A stretch of 64,000 bases of DNA, from contig NZ_JACVAU010000001.1 of assembly GCF_014852005.1 (NCBI RefSeq), positions 1 to 64,000 on the forward strand, in the 5' to 3' direction. The notes under the pieces are model-generated. The model was not told the DNA's origin. It was given only the letters and a program-made list of their open reading frames with translations, and made no database searches. This document shows, piece after piece, positions 35,870-44,673 of the stretch. The first letter of the stretch is position 1, and each line of letters starts with the position of its first letter. This DNA comes from Pseudoxanthomonas sp. PXM03. GTDB lineage: Bacteria > Pseudomonadota > Gammaproteobacteria > Xanthomonadales > Xanthomonadaceae. A program made the translations under genes and the position numbers.

Positions 35870-36391
35870 ATGTCCGACGAGACCACCAACGGCGCGGTCG
35901 CGCCTGCCGCCGAAGCCGCTGGCCCCGCTTTCACTGTCGAAAAGATCTACGTCAAGGACGTTTCCTTCGAGGTCCCCGGCGCCCCGGCGGTGTTCGCCGA
36001 GAACGTACAGCCGGAGCTGCAGCTCAACCTCAACCAGCGTGTGCAGCGCCTGGGCGAGAATGCATTCGAGGTCGTGCTCGGCGTGACCCTGAGCTGCAAG
36101 GCCGGCGACAAGACGGCGTATGTGGCGGAAGTGCAGCAGGCGGGCATCTTCGGCCTGATCGGCCTGGAGCCGCAGGCTGTCGACGTGCTGCTCGGCACGC
36201 AGTGCCCGAACATCCTGTTCCCGTATGTGCGCCAGCTGGTCAGCGACCTGGTGCAGGCCGGCGGCTTCCCGCCGTTCTTCCTGCAGCCGATCAACTTCGA
36301 AGCCCTGTATGCCGAATCGCTGCGCCAGCGCGCCGCCCAGGGCGGAGCCGAAGGCCAGCTGGCCAATTCGGAACCTGTCGGCAACGCCTGA
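35870..36391 (+). CDS. secB: Protein-export chaperone SecB
   Basis: A 173-residue SecB, which keeps preproteins unfolded and hands them to Sec[20 protein letters not shown] and the end motif [17 protein letters not shown] are diagnostic. An Ala-rich N-terminal tail of ~20 residues is longer than in E. coli. Forms a cluster rhodanese-secB-gpsA as in many gammaproteobacteria. Confidence 0.95.
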   Translation: MSDETTNGAVAPAAEAAGPAFTVEKIYVKDVSFEVPGAPAVFAENVQPELQLNLNQRVQRLGENAFEVVLGVTLSCKAGDKTAYVAEVQQAGIFGLIGLEPQAVDVLLGTQCPNILFPYVRQLVSDLVQAGGFPPFFLQPINFEALYAESLRQRAAQGGAEGQLANSEPVGNA

Positions 36392-36439
36392 TTGGCCGTG
36401 CAACCGTCGGATACCGCGACGCAGAACGCAGGGGGACGG

Positions 36440-37477
36440 ATGGCCGAACCAGCGCCGGACAATCCACTGAAGATCGCCGTCCTCGGTGCCGGTTCCTGGG
36501 GCACCGCGCTGGCGGCCCTGATGGCCCGGCACGGGCACGCGGTCACGCTGTGGGGCCGCGATCCCGTGGTGTCCGCCGCCATCGACCAGCAACACGAGAA
36601 CACCCGCTACCTGCCGGGTATTCCGCTGCCGGAAAACCTGCGTGCCACCACCGACCTGGCCGCATCGCTCGCCGATGCGGACCAGGTGCTGATCGTGGTG
36701 CCGTCGCACGCCTTCACCGAGACACTGAAACTGGTCGCCCCGCTGCGCCCGGCGCGTGCCGGCGTGGCGTGGGCCACCAAGGGTTTTGAAACCGGCTCGG
36801 GCCGCTTTCTGCATGAAGTGGCCGAGGACATCCTGGGCCCGGACGTGCCCTTGGCCGTGGTCACAGGCCCGTCATTCGCCAAGGAAGTCGCACTGGGCCT
36901 GCCCACGGCGGTGACGGTGCACGGTGCCGACGCCGCGTTCGCCCAGGCCGTGGCGGATGTCATGCACGGTCCGGCGTTCCGCGCCTATACCGGCGATGAC
37001 ATGGTCGGCGCCGAGCTTGGTGGCGCGATGAAGAACGTGCTGGCGGTCGCCACCGGCGTAGCCGATGGCATGCAACTGGGCCTCAATGCCCGTGCAGGCC
37101 TCATCACCCGTGGCCTGAACGAAATGCTGCGCCTTTCCGCAGCGATCGGTGCCAAGCCGGAAACCCTCATGGGCCTTGCCGGCCTGGGCGACCTGGTGCT
37201 GACCTGCACCGGCGACCTGTCGCGCAACCGCCGGCTTGGCCTCGCTTTGGGTCGTGGTCAGTCGTTGCAGGACGCGGTACGCGAGATTGGCCAGGTGGTG
37301 GAATCGGTGCAGACCGCCGACGAGGTCATGCGCCAGGCCGATCGCCATGGCATCGACCTGCCGATCTCCAGCGCGGTGCGTGCCGTGCTGCATGGCGATC
37401 TCACGCCTGCTGCCGGCCTGCAGCACCTGTTGTCGCGCGAACAGAAGCCGGAGTATCCGGAAACACTGTTCAAGTAA
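36440..37477 (+). CDS. gpsA: Glycerol-3-phosphate dehydrogenase [NAD(P)+]
   Basis: A 345-residue GpsA, making sn-glycerol-3-phosphate for phospholipids. [18 protein letters not shown] is the nucleotide-binding motif; the catalytic Lys lies in [26 protein letters not shown] is conserved. GGGGGA precedes the ATG at 36440; the frame runs back to the secB stop but that part is not protein-like. Followed by a bidirectional terminator. Confidence 0.95.
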   Translation: MAEPAPDNPLKIAVLGAGSWGTALAALMARHGHAVTLWGRDPVVSAAIDQQHENTRYLPGIPLPENLRATTDLAASLADADQVLIVVPSHAFTETLKLVAPLRPARAGVAWATKGFETGSGRFLHEVAEDILGPDVPLAVVTGPSFAKEVALGLPTAVTVHGADAAFAQAVADVMHGPAFRAYTGDDMVGAELGGAMKNVLAVATGVADGMQLGLNARAGLITRGLNEMLRLSAAIGAKPETLMGLAGLGDLVLTCTGDLSRNRRLGLALGRGQSLQDAVREIGQVVESVQTADEVMRQADRHGIDLPISSAVRAVLHGDLTPAAGLQHLLSREQKPEYPETLFK

Positions 37478-37498
37478 TCCGACGCGGCGTACCGAATC

Positions 37499-37564
37499 AG
37501 CCCGGCCCTTGTGGCCGGGCTTTTTCTTTGACGCATGAAAAAGCCCGGCCACAAGGGCCGGGCT
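37499..37564. terminator. Bidirectional terminator between gpsA and the Ax21-family gene
   Basis: On the plus strand AGCCCGGCC-CTTGT-GGCCGGGCT is followed by TTTTT; a second inverted copy (37538-37564) gives the same structure with a T-run on the minus strand. The two 27-base copies are perfect reverse complements. They serve the convergent genes on either side. Confidence 0.93.
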
Positions 37565-37614
37565 GGGTGCGACGCGGGGAGAGAGGGACGCGTCGCGGGG
37601 AACGCTCTTGCGGG

Positions 37615-38172
37615 TTACCAGGTGAAACGCGGACCGACGAACCACTGGGTGTCGTTGTCGGCGAACTTCACGTCGCCACTCAGGCCCCAGTTCTGGTTGA
37701 ACTTCACCTGCGCGCCGAGGCGACCGTAGAAATCACCGTCGAAATCGCTGCCGTCTTCGTAACCGACGGTGGCGTAGCCCTCGAACTTCGGGGCGATGGC
37801 ACCGCGCACGCCGACTTCGGCGCTGTAGCCGTTGAAGTCGTCGACCGGCGTTTCATAACGCTCGTAGGCCACGCGGGTGATCAGGTCGGCACGCTGGCTG
37901 ATCTCGTGGTTGTAGCCCAGGCCCAGGCGCCAGTTGTCGATATCGAAATTGGTGTTGTCGATTTCCTGCGTGGTGTAGTCGCCGAAGATGCTGAAGTTCG
38001 GCGCGATCGCAACGGAACCCTTCACGCCCCAGCCATCGGCATCGGGCAGGCCATCGCTGAGGTTGGAGGCGACATAACCGCCCTCCACATAGTTGTAGGA
38101 CACACCTTCGGCAGCCGACGCAGCGAAAGGAGCGGCAGCCAGCAGGGTCAGGGCAAGCAAGGACTTCTTCAT
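37615..38172 (-). CDS. Ax21-family outer membrane beta-barrel protein
   Basis: A 185-residue protein with a signal peptide (LLALTLLAAAPFAASA) and a mature N-terminus AEGVSYNYVEGGYV typical of Ax21 from Xanthomonas and Stenotrophomonas. Alternating strands (SIFGDYTTQEIDNTN, YNHEISQRADLITRVAYERY) and a terminal aromatic residue (PRFTW) indicate an 8-strand barrel inserted by BAM. Its earlier claimed role as an immune or quorum signal has been disputed. Confidence 0.9.
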   Translation of the reverse strand: MKKSLLALTLLAAAPFAASAAEGVSYNYVEGGYVASNLSDGLPDADGWGVKGSVAIAPNFSIFGDYTTQEIDNTNFDIDNWRLGLGYNHEISQRADLITRVAYERYETPVDDFNGYSAEVGVRGAIAPKFEGYATVGYEDGSDFDGDFYGRLGAQVKFNQNWGLSGDVKFADNDTQWFVGPRFTW

Positions 38173-38456
38173 GGGAACGCCTTTTTATTTTGTTGTTGTG
38201 TATCCGTCGCCTCGGGGAAGCGACGGTGGCCGAAGTATCCGCTCCAGCTCACAACAAGCCCTGAATATCAAACTTAGCAGTACATAAATTGAGTGGTCGC
38301 GCGGGGAACTTTTGCCGGTTGTATTTCGCGCCTTGATTGATGTGGACCTGGGTTTGTCCTCTTCCGGCAAAAAGCAACGAATTGAACTGGCAAGCGGAAG
38401 GATTTCGCAGCGCGTGCAGGCGCGCAGGCTTTTCTCGGAGCGGCAGGAGCTACGCG

Positions 38457-38873
38457 ATGATGGAAGACCACGGCGGTGGGGTGGTGCTGGAACACGGGTG
38501 CGGGGACATGGACACGCCTGCCGTTCTACTCGATGAAATGCGATGGAATGCGATCGTCGCGACATTGCCGCCACTGGTGCGCGCAAGGGCACTGAACGGA
38601 GTGGGCACCCGGAGCTTTCTCGAAGGCGTGCTGTGGGTCGCGGTCACGCAGCAGCCCTGGGGCCGGTTGCCCAGGGCATGCGGCCCCTGGCATAGCGTCT
38701 ATGTCCGCTTCACGCGATGGACCCATGAAGGCATCTGGGATGTGGTGATCGCATCCCTGGAATCCCATCCAGACGTCGCCGATGCCCTGCGCCGGCTTGT
38801 CAGCGCCTACCGGAACTCGAACCATCCCGCGTCAAGCGCGCGGCGTGCCGAGCAGCGGCCTCAGCCGCTCTGA
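38457..38873 (+). CDS. Orphan transposase N-terminal (DUF4096-like) domain protein
   Basis: A 138-residue protein. Residues ~20-105 resemble the N-terminal DUF4096 domain of IS5-type transposases: FLEGVLWVAVTQQPWGRLP, CGPWHSVYVRFTRWTHEGIWD. No DDE catalytic domain follows; the next frame downstream is unrelated. GGCAGGAG lies 9 bases before the ATG, so it may be expressed. Either a relic or a domesticated DNA-binding module. The N-terminal 20 residues are unique. Confidence 0.6.
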   Translation: MMEDHGGGVVLEHGCGDMDTPAVLLDEMRWNAIVATLPPLVRARALNGVGTRSFLEGVLWVAVTQQPWGRLPRACGPWHSVYVRFTRWTHEGIWDVVIASLESHPDVADALRRLVSAYRNSNHPASSARRAEQRPQPL

Positions 38874-38987
38874 GCAGCGTGGTCGCAGGTCCGTAGGCGC
38901 TCCAGACATCCTGCCTCGTCATCCGTGATGCCGATGGTGCATCGACGCATCGCATCAACCGGTTGTGCCTGGAAGCAGTTCGCCGCC

Positions 38988-40250
38988 TCAGTTGGCGACT
39001 TCATCCGCATCGCGCGCGTCGGGAGACTGGCGCGCGACGATGCTGGTCGCGGTGAGATCACCGGTGACATTGCCGGTGGTCGCGAAGACATCAGGAATGG
39101 TATCCACTGCAAGCAGCAGGCCCAGCGGCTCGATCGGCAGCCCCATCGATTGCGTCACCGGCATCACCGTTGCCATGAAGCTGACCTGCCCGGGCAGGCC
39201 GATAGAGCCGAGACTGATCACCACCGCCAACGCGGCGCCGGCTGCCAGCGTCACCGCATTCACGTCGATGCCGTATGCCCACGCGACGAAGCATGCAGCG
39301 ACGATGTACTGGATCGGGCTGGTGATCCGGAACAGCGTCACCGCCATCGGCAATACCAGCGCAGCCACCGCGCGCGGATGCCCCAGACGGAAGCGTGCGC
39401 TTTCCACCATCGCCGGCAGCGAAGCCAGGGATGACTGCGTGCTGGCAGCCACCACTTGGGCCGGCAGGATCGCCTTGGCGAAAGCGAGCGGCGACTGGCG
39501 TGCGAAGGCCGCAACCAGGACGTAGCAGATCAGCGTGGCGCCGAGATACATGCCGCATTGCAGGCCGATGTACCCGGCCAGCGCGCCGATCACGCCGATA
39601 CCCGCCTGCGCACACACGGCCAGCACCAGCGCGAAGACGCCTATCGGCGCCGCCACCAGCATCCAGCGCACGATCACGATCATGGTGTCGGCGATGCCAT
39701 GGCAGAACGCGATGATCTGCACGCGTCGGTCTTCCTGCACGCGGGTCAACGCAAACCCGAAGAACAGCGCGAACACCACCACTGGCAGCATCGCGCCCTG
39801 TGCCGCCGCCATGATGGCGTTGCTGGGCACCACCGATCCTATCCAGTCCGCGAGCCCGGGTGTTGCCATCTCGCCAGCTGCGGGCAATGTGCCGCGCAAG
39901 GTGGCTGTGAGGCTGGCACTCGGCGGCACCAGTGACAGCACGAGCGGTGCGACGATCGCGGCATAGGCGGCGAACAGGGAAAGCAGGCTGATGAAGACCA
40001 CCATCGCGCGTCGTGCGACGCGGCCGGAGGCCGCCGCATCGCTGGCGGTGGCGACGCCCAGGATCACCAGCGACAGCACCAGCGGCACCACGGTCATCTG
40101 CAGGCCGCTGAGCCAGAGCTTGCCGATCGGCTGCGCGATCGCGACCGCGGTGCCCGCGCTGTCCGGCAGCCAGTGCGCCAGGGACAGGCCGGCAACGGCA
40201 CCGGCGCCCAATCCGAGCAGTACGCGCGCCGTGGCGCCGGGCCACCTCAT
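38988..40250 (-). CDS. Dicarboxylate/amino acid:cation symporter (DAACS)
   Basis: A 420-residue SDF-family carrier that imports dicarboxylates or acidic or neutral amino acids with H+ or Na+. The hairpin-1 serine motif reads AASTQSSLASLPAM, and hairpin 2 / TM8 carry SIGLPGQVSFMATVMPV and NVTGD with the Asp. About eight helices. Last gene of the minus-strand murein-peptide operon; its ATG overlaps the stop of the L,D-transpeptidase gene by 4 bases. In context, L-Glu, D-Glu or D-Ala are candidate substrates (inference). Confidence 0.9.
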   Translation of the reverse strand: MRWPGATARVLLGLGAGAVAGLSLAHWLPDSAGTAVAIAQPIGKLWLSGLQMTVVPLVLSLVILGVATASDAAASGRVARRAMVVFISLLSLFAAYAAIVAPLVLSLVPPSASLTATLRGTLPAAGEMATPGLADWIGSVVPSNAIMAAAQGAMLPVVVFALFFGFALTRVQEDRRVQIIAFCHGIADTMIVIVRWMLVAAPIGVFALVLAVCAQAGIGVIGALAGYIGLQCGMYLGATLICYVLVAAFARQSPLAFAKAILPAQVVAASTQSSLASLPAMVESARFRLGHPRAVAALVLPMAVTLFRITSPIQYIVAACFVAWAYGIDVNAVTLAAGAALAVVISLGSIGLPGQVSFMATVMPVTQSMGLPIEPLGLLLAVDTIPDVFATTGNVTGDLTATSIVARQSPDARDADEVAN

Positions 40251-41041
40251 CGCGTCGCCTCCGGTAGCCGCCAGTCATGCGCCAGGCGCGCGTATTCATC
40301 GCGCGGTAGCAACACGAACACCGGCCGTGCGTCCGGCCGCAGCCAGGCCAGCAAGCTGTCCATCGTCCCGGATGCCATGGCGGTGCAGCCCGCCGTCGCT
40401 TCGCCGGGGGTGCGCCACAGGTGCGCGAAGATGCAGCTGCCGCCACGCGGTGTCGCGTTGGGGTTGTGGCCGATCACCAGGCCGTTACGGTAGCGCGGGT
40501 CGCCGTTGTTGTGCAGGTCCAGCCGCATGGGTTCCGTCGATCCCTTCGCGGCCGCTTCGCCCTGCTCGCGGGTATCGATGATGCGGTTGTAGAGCGGGGA
40601 GTCCGGCACGTCGATGCAGTAGCTGGTCGCATGCATCGGACGATACGGCATGGCCGTGCCTGCCTTGGATCCGTAGCCGAATGCCTCGCCCAGAGTGAAG
40701 ATACCGGCGGGCGCGCGTCCATCCCCTTCCTGCTTCACCGGCCCCTGCGGTTGCGCCGGGTGCAGCCCGTCGCCCCATGCCGATCCATTGCGTCCCACCG
40801 TGATGGGCGCGGCGGACGCCTCGGATTGCCAGCGCCCGTCCCTGAATTCGAAGCGCTGCAGCGTGCCGCTGGTGGCATCCCAGCCATCGGTCAGGACCAG
40901 CACCATCTGGCGTGCATCGCGCCAGGGTAGCGAAGTGGACGCCTGCGTGCCTGCGGCGGATGCGCTGTCGCCGTACGCGAGCATGAGGGCTGCGAAGGCG
41001 AGCGAGCGGAACGAGTGACGCATGGACGGCAGTGCGGGCAT
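40247..41041 (-). CDS. L,D-transpeptidase-like (YkuD-type) exported protein
   Basis: A 264-residue protein with an export signal (FRSLAFAALMLAYGDSASA). The YkuD-like core shows RLDLHNNGDPRYRNGLVIGHNP with the His, and the catalytic Cys in EATAGCTAM. Such enzymes cross-link or attach to peptidoglycan stem peptides, or have drifted to L,D-carboxypeptidase activity. The ATG at 41041 shares its A with the TGA of the regulator gene (TGATG), indicating coupling. Confidence 0.84.
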   Translation of the reverse strand: MPALPSMRHSFRSLAFAALMLAYGDSASAAGTQASTSLPWRDARQMVLVLTDGWDATSGTLQRFEFRDGRWQSEASAAPITVGRNGSAWGDGLHPAQPQGPVKQEGDGRAPAGIFTLGEAFGYGSKAGTAMPYRPMHATSYCIDVPDSPLYNRIIDTREQGEAAAKGSTEPMRLDLHNNGDPRYRNGLVIGHNPNATPRGGSCIFAHLWRTPGEATAGCTAMASGTMDSLLAWLRPDARPVFVLLPRDEYARLAHDWRLPEATR

Positions 41042-41898
41042 CACGACTCCAGCAGATGATGGATGCGTTCAAGATTGATGGCGAGTTGCCGGTTCCGGTC
41101 CGGATTGGTCTGGCACAACAGTACGAAGACGAAATCCAGCAGCGATTGCAGCGAAGAACGGTACAGCAGTTGTTCCACGTGCGGCGCAGGGTCGTGCGCG
41201 GAAATCAACAGCGCGGCATCGGCATGCGCGCGCAAGGGATTGGCGGTATGCCGCGTGATCGAGATGACCTTGCCTTCGCAGGCCTGGAATTGCCGGCTGA
41301 CCTGGGACAGCTCGGGCAACTTGCCGAATTCGGAGAACATCAGCAGCACGTCGCCGGGCCGCGTTGCCGACAAGTTGGCCATCATCAGGATCGGATCGGT
41401 ATGGTGCACGGTCAGTACGCCGAGCAGCGACAGCCGCATCGCGAACTCGCGCGCGAACAGGCCGTCGTCACCCAGGCCGCAGACGAACACCTTGTCCGCC
41501 CGGTCGATCAGTTCGACGATCGGCTCGATGTGCGAGCGCGGGTTGAGGCTGCGGGTTTCTTCCTCGGCCGAGGCCTTGCTGCGCCGCAGCCCATCCTGCA
41601 GTCGCTGGTAAGCATCGCCCGCCTCGTCACCTGCGGACGCCGGGGGTTGCGCCTGCCCGTTGCCGTTGCGCGCGACTGCCTCGCCGATGGTGTACTTCAG
41701 GTCGGGATAGCCCTTGAAGCCGAATTTCTGCGCGAACTTGACCACGCTCGACTGGCTGACGCCCAGTGCGCTGGCCAGCTGCTGCGAGGAGTAGTCGCGC
41801 AGCAGGTGCGCGTTGTCGAGGATGAAGTCGGCGATGCGGCGCTCGATGGCCGACATCTGGTCGCGTTCGGAGCGGATCTTCACCAGGGGCGTTGTCAT
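41041..41898 (-). CDS. MurR/RpiR-family transcriptional regulator
   Basis: A 285-residue regulator. An N-terminal HTH_6 domain (IRSERDQMSAIERRIADFIL, LASALGVSQSSVVKFAQKFGF) is joined to a SIS phosphosugar-binding domain (FVCGLGDDGLFAREFAMRL, DVLLMFSEFGKLPE). Members sense sugar phosphates such as MurNAc-6-P. Placed inside a peptidoglycan-peptide operon, it likely controls that locus; its operator may be the AT-rich box at 44578 and 44609 (inference). Confidence 0.9.
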   Translation of the reverse strand: MTTPLVKIRSERDQMSAIERRIADFILDNAHLLRDYSSQQLASALGVSQSSVVKFAQKFGFKGYPDLKYTIGEAVARNGNGQAQPPASAGDEAGDAYQRLQDGLRRSKASAEEETRSLNPRSHIEPIVELIDRADKVFVCGLGDDGLFAREFAMRLSLLGVLTVHHTDPILMMANLSATRPGDVLLMFSEFGKLPELSQVSRQFQACEGKVISITRHTANPLRAHADAALLISAHDPAPHVEQLLYRSSLQSLLDFVFVLLCQTNPDRNRQLAINLERIHHLLES

Positions 41899-41952
41899 GG
41901 CGTGAGTGTGATGGCGGTGGGCGGTGCTGACAACGGGCCTTCGCCACCGGGC

Positions 41953-43050
41953 TCAGCCCGGCAGCATCTCGAGGCCGCGGATCTCACGGATGCCCAGGCC
42001 GGGCGCGTCGGTGATCGTGATCTCGGATTCGTTGAAGATCACCCCGCCCTCGACCGGGTTGAACTGGCCCAGCGACGGACCGTCCAGGTCCACCTTGGTG
42101 ATCACGTTGGCCTTCGCGGCGGCCACGTGGACGGCGGCCGCCACGCTGATGCTGGTCTCGATCATGCAGCCGATCATGCATTCCACGCCATACAGCGACG
42201 CGATGTCGGCGATCCGGATGGCGTTGGAAATGCCGCCGGTTTTCATCAGCTTGATGTTGATGATGTCGGCGGCGCGCATCTTGATCAGGTCGATGACTTC
42301 GGTGGGCCCGAACACGCTCTCGTCGGCCATCACCGGGGTGTGCACGCGGTCTGTGACGTACTTCAGTCCCTCGAGATCGCGCGCCTTGACCGGCTGTTCC
42401 AGCAGTTCGAGCACCACGCCTGCATCTTCGAGGTGCTGCATGGCGAACACCGCCTGCTTGGCGGTCCAGCCCTGGTTGGCGTCCAACCGCAGCAGTGCGC
42501 GGCCTTCGACGGCGGAATAGATGGCCTTCACCCGTTCGATATCCAGGCCGATGTCCTTGCCCACCTTGATCTTCAACGACTCGAAGCCACGCTCCACCGC
42601 ACTGATGGAATCGGCCACCATCTTGTCGATGTAGTCCACGCTGATGGTGATGTCGGTGGTGATGACCGGGTCGCCACCGCCGAGCATCTTGTAGAGCGGG
42701 GCGTCGTACAACTGGGCCCAGAGGTCGTAGACCGCGATCTCCACCGCGGCCTTCGCGCTGGTGTTGCGCTCCAGTGATGTCTGGATGAGGTCGGTGATCC
42801 GGTTGAGGTGGGCGATTTCCTGCCCGATCAGGCGCGGCCGGATGAACTTGCCGATGGCTTCGATGATGGAGCCATGCGTATCGCCGGTGATCACGGCGGT
42901 GGCGGGGGCCTCGCCGTAGCCTGTGTGCCCGGTGTCGGTGTGCACGATCACCACGATGTCCTCGACCGTGTCGACGGTGCGCAGGGCGGTCTTGAACGGG
43001 GTCTTCAACGGCACGCGCAGCATGCCGAACTTGATGTCGGTGATCTTCAT
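41953..43050 (-). CDS. L-Ala-D/L-Glu-type dipeptide epimerase
   Basis: A 365-residue enolase-superfamily enzyme of the muconate-lactonizing subgroup. Catalytic Lys pair: SLKIKVGKD near residue 161 and NIKLMKTGG near 268. Metal ligands: LRLDANQG, LLEQPV and MADESV. The C-terminal DLDGP matches dipeptide epimerases, whose Asp binds the substrate ammonium. It interconverts L-Ala-D-Glu from murein with L-Ala-L-Glu so that ordinary peptidases can split it. Overlaps the endopeptidase gene by 4 bases. Confidence 0.9.
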   Translation of the reverse strand: MKITDIKFGMLRVPLKTPFKTALRTVDTVEDIVVIVHTDTGHTGYGEAPATAVITGDTHGSIIEAIGKFIRPRLIGQEIAHLNRITDLIQTSLERNTSAKAAVEIAVYDLWAQLYDAPLYKMLGGGDPVITTDITISVDYIDKMVADSISAVERGFESLKIKVGKDIGLDIERVKAIYSAVEGRALLRLDANQGWTAKQAVFAMQHLEDAGVVLELLEQPVKARDLEGLKYVTDRVHTPVMADESVFGPTEVIDLIKMRAADIINIKLMKTGGISNAIRIADIASLYGVECMIGCMIETSISVAAAVHVAAAKANVITKVDLDGPSLGQFNPVEGGVIFNESEITITDAPGLGIREIRGLEMLPG

Positions 43051-44513
43051 GGAGCCCCTTGGGCACGGATTCTCTGGATGGCGGTGATGCGGTCCACGGT
43101 GGGCTGCTCGCTGTTGAACATCAGCGGCTCCAGCGGGGTGACGGCCACCGAATTGAGCCGGGTGCGCACGGTCTTCCCGTCCGCGCCACGATAGGTGATG
43201 CCGGTGGTGTCGTGAATGGTGTAGGTGGTGCCATTGTCATGGCCGATCACCATCATCACGTGGCCGGGGATATAGACAAGATCGCCTACCTGCAGCGTAC
43301 GCAGCACGGCGAGGCGCTTCTCGTGGCTGTCGGAAGCCTCGAAGCCTACCCGCTCGAGAGCGGGACTGACGGCCTGCGCGCTGGTGTTGCGCGGCAGGGT
43401 GATGCCCATGCTGCGGTAGACCTCGGAGACGAAGCCGCTGCAGTCGCGGGTGTTGTAGCTGTGGCCCCAGCCGTAACGCTCGCCAAGGAACTTGAAGCTC
43501 TGCTGCAGCAGGTTGGCCTGCGTCAGCGGCAGGTAGTCCGGTGCCACGTCCGCCGTGCGCGGCAGCAGCGCGGGCAGCAGCGCCAGTGCGCCGTCGGCGC
43601 GCCGCACGGGCAGCTGGATGACATGCGAGGTGTAGGGGTGCTGCCCGTTCACCGGCGTGTCGGCCGGCCAATCGGCAAGCAGCGGGACGCGCACGCCCAT
43701 GTCCAGTTGCAGTTCGGACAGGCCGGCCTCCTCCGGGTTGTGGACGGTGCGCGCTGTCGCGCCCGTCACCACCAGTGAAGGTGTGCTGCGTCCATAGCCG
43801 AACACCATCCCTCTATCGCCCTCGGCGACGTACTGCTTTTCGATCCATGCTGCGTAGAGCGGGCTGACCACGAAGTACCAGTCGCCGTCAGCGCTGGTAT
43901 GCGCGATGACGACGGGGATACCGGGAAACAGGGCGCTTTCCTGGAAGCGGTCGATATCCGTGTCGCCCTGGCTGCTGAACACACGCTCGCGGCTCGGGAA
44001 CGTGCGCAGGTCGGCACGGTGCACGACCAGGCCGTAGCGTGCCGGCGCGCGCTCCGCGACGGTATCCACGGCCGCATTGGCGGCGATCGCGGCCAACTGC
44101 GTCTTCGTCACCTCGCGACCCTGTGCGTCGTACAGGGTGCGGGTGGGCGGTGCCGAAAGCGGCAGCAGCCATGCCCGCACCTCGGCGCGGGTCAGTTCCG
44201 CCGGCAGTGCTTCCAGTGCATGGACGTGACGGTCGGTCTGCTGCATGCGCTGGTTCTGCGCGGCCACGCCGGCACGATCGAGCAGCGCGCGCTGCGGGTG
44301 CGCCAGCTTGCCCGTCCAGTAGTCGGCTTGCAGGTGGCGGTCCTCCACGCCGATCACCGCATGCTGCGGTAGCGGCAATGACGCGCGTGCCAGCGCGGGC
44401 GGTGTGGCGCACAGCAACGCCGTCAGGGCGAAGCAGTGCAGCCACCGGCGATGGGGGGCGTGCCCCGGAGTGTCCCGTCCCACCGTGGGCCGGTAAGGCG
44501 TCGATGCGTTCAT
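43047..44513 (-). CDS. SH3 / NlpC-P60 murein endopeptidase
   Basis: A 488-residue exported protein with a signal peptide (FALTALLCATPPALA). SH3-type domains occupy about residues 170-300 and an NlpC/P60 domain the rest: catalytic Cys ~358 in NTRDCSGFVSEVY, His ~418 in IPGHVMMVIGH, and a third polar residue in YTIHDTT. Relatives such as YkfC cut between D-Glu and the diamino acid of free murein peptides, releasing L-Ala-D-Glu, the substrate of the next gene's epimerase. AGGGGAG lies before the ATG at 44513. Confidence 0.9.
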   Translation of the reverse strand: MNASTPYRPTVGRDTPGHAPHRRWLHCFALTALLCATPPALARASLPLPQHAVIGVEDRHLQADYWTGKLAHPQRALLDRAGVAAQNQRMQQTDRHVHALEALPAELTRAEVRAWLLPLSAPPTRTLYDAQGREVTKTQLAAIAANAAVDTVAERAPARYGLVVHRADLRTFPSRERVFSSQGDTDIDRFQESALFPGIPVVIAHTSADGDWYFVVSPLYAAWIEKQYVAEGDRGMVFGYGRSTPSLVVTGATARTVHNPEEAGLSELQLDMGVRVPLLADWPADTPVNGQHPYTSHVIQLPVRRADGALALLPALLPRTADVAPDYLPLTQANLLQQSFKFLGERYGWGHSYNTRDCSGFVSEVYRSMGITLPRNTSAQAVSPALERVGFEASDSHEKRLAVLRTLQVGDLVYIPGHVMMVIGHDNGTTYTIHDTTGITYRGADGKTVRTRLNSVAVTPLEPLMFNSEQPTVDRITAIQRIRAQGAP

Positions 44514-44577
44514 CCGCTCCCCTTGGTCAGGCCTGGTCCGCCGGACATACATGACGCCATGCCGGGGGTAGGTTCTG

Positions 44578-44626
44578 CAAGAATATTTATTTCTTCCGAG
44601 ATAAAAATCAAGAATAAATTATTGAC
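44578..44626. promoter_or_regulatory. Divergent control region with two AT-rich boxes
   Basis: CAAGAATATTTATT (44578-44591) and CAAGAATAAATTATTGAC (44609-44626) are direct repeats spaced 31 bases, three helical turns, in an AT-rich island within GC-rich DNA. The second contains the palindrome AATAA-A-TTATT and overlaps the -35 of the plus-strand promoter. The same 18-base box recurs at 50190. A likely operator for the MurR/RpiR regulator (inference). Confidence 0.65.
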
Positions 44627-44650
44627 CCATGCATTAATGCCGTGTTACAC
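44622..44650 (+). promoter_or_regulatory. Sigma-70-type promoter for the transglutaminase / TonB receptor genes
   Basis: TTGACC (44622-44627), a 17-base spacer, then TTACAC (44645-44650). The -35 is strong and the -10 moderate. The expected transcript would start near 44657, a few bases before the coding start, leaving a very short leader. Confidence 0.6.
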
Positions 44651-44673
44651 AGCCGTGACCAGTCGACGTGGGG

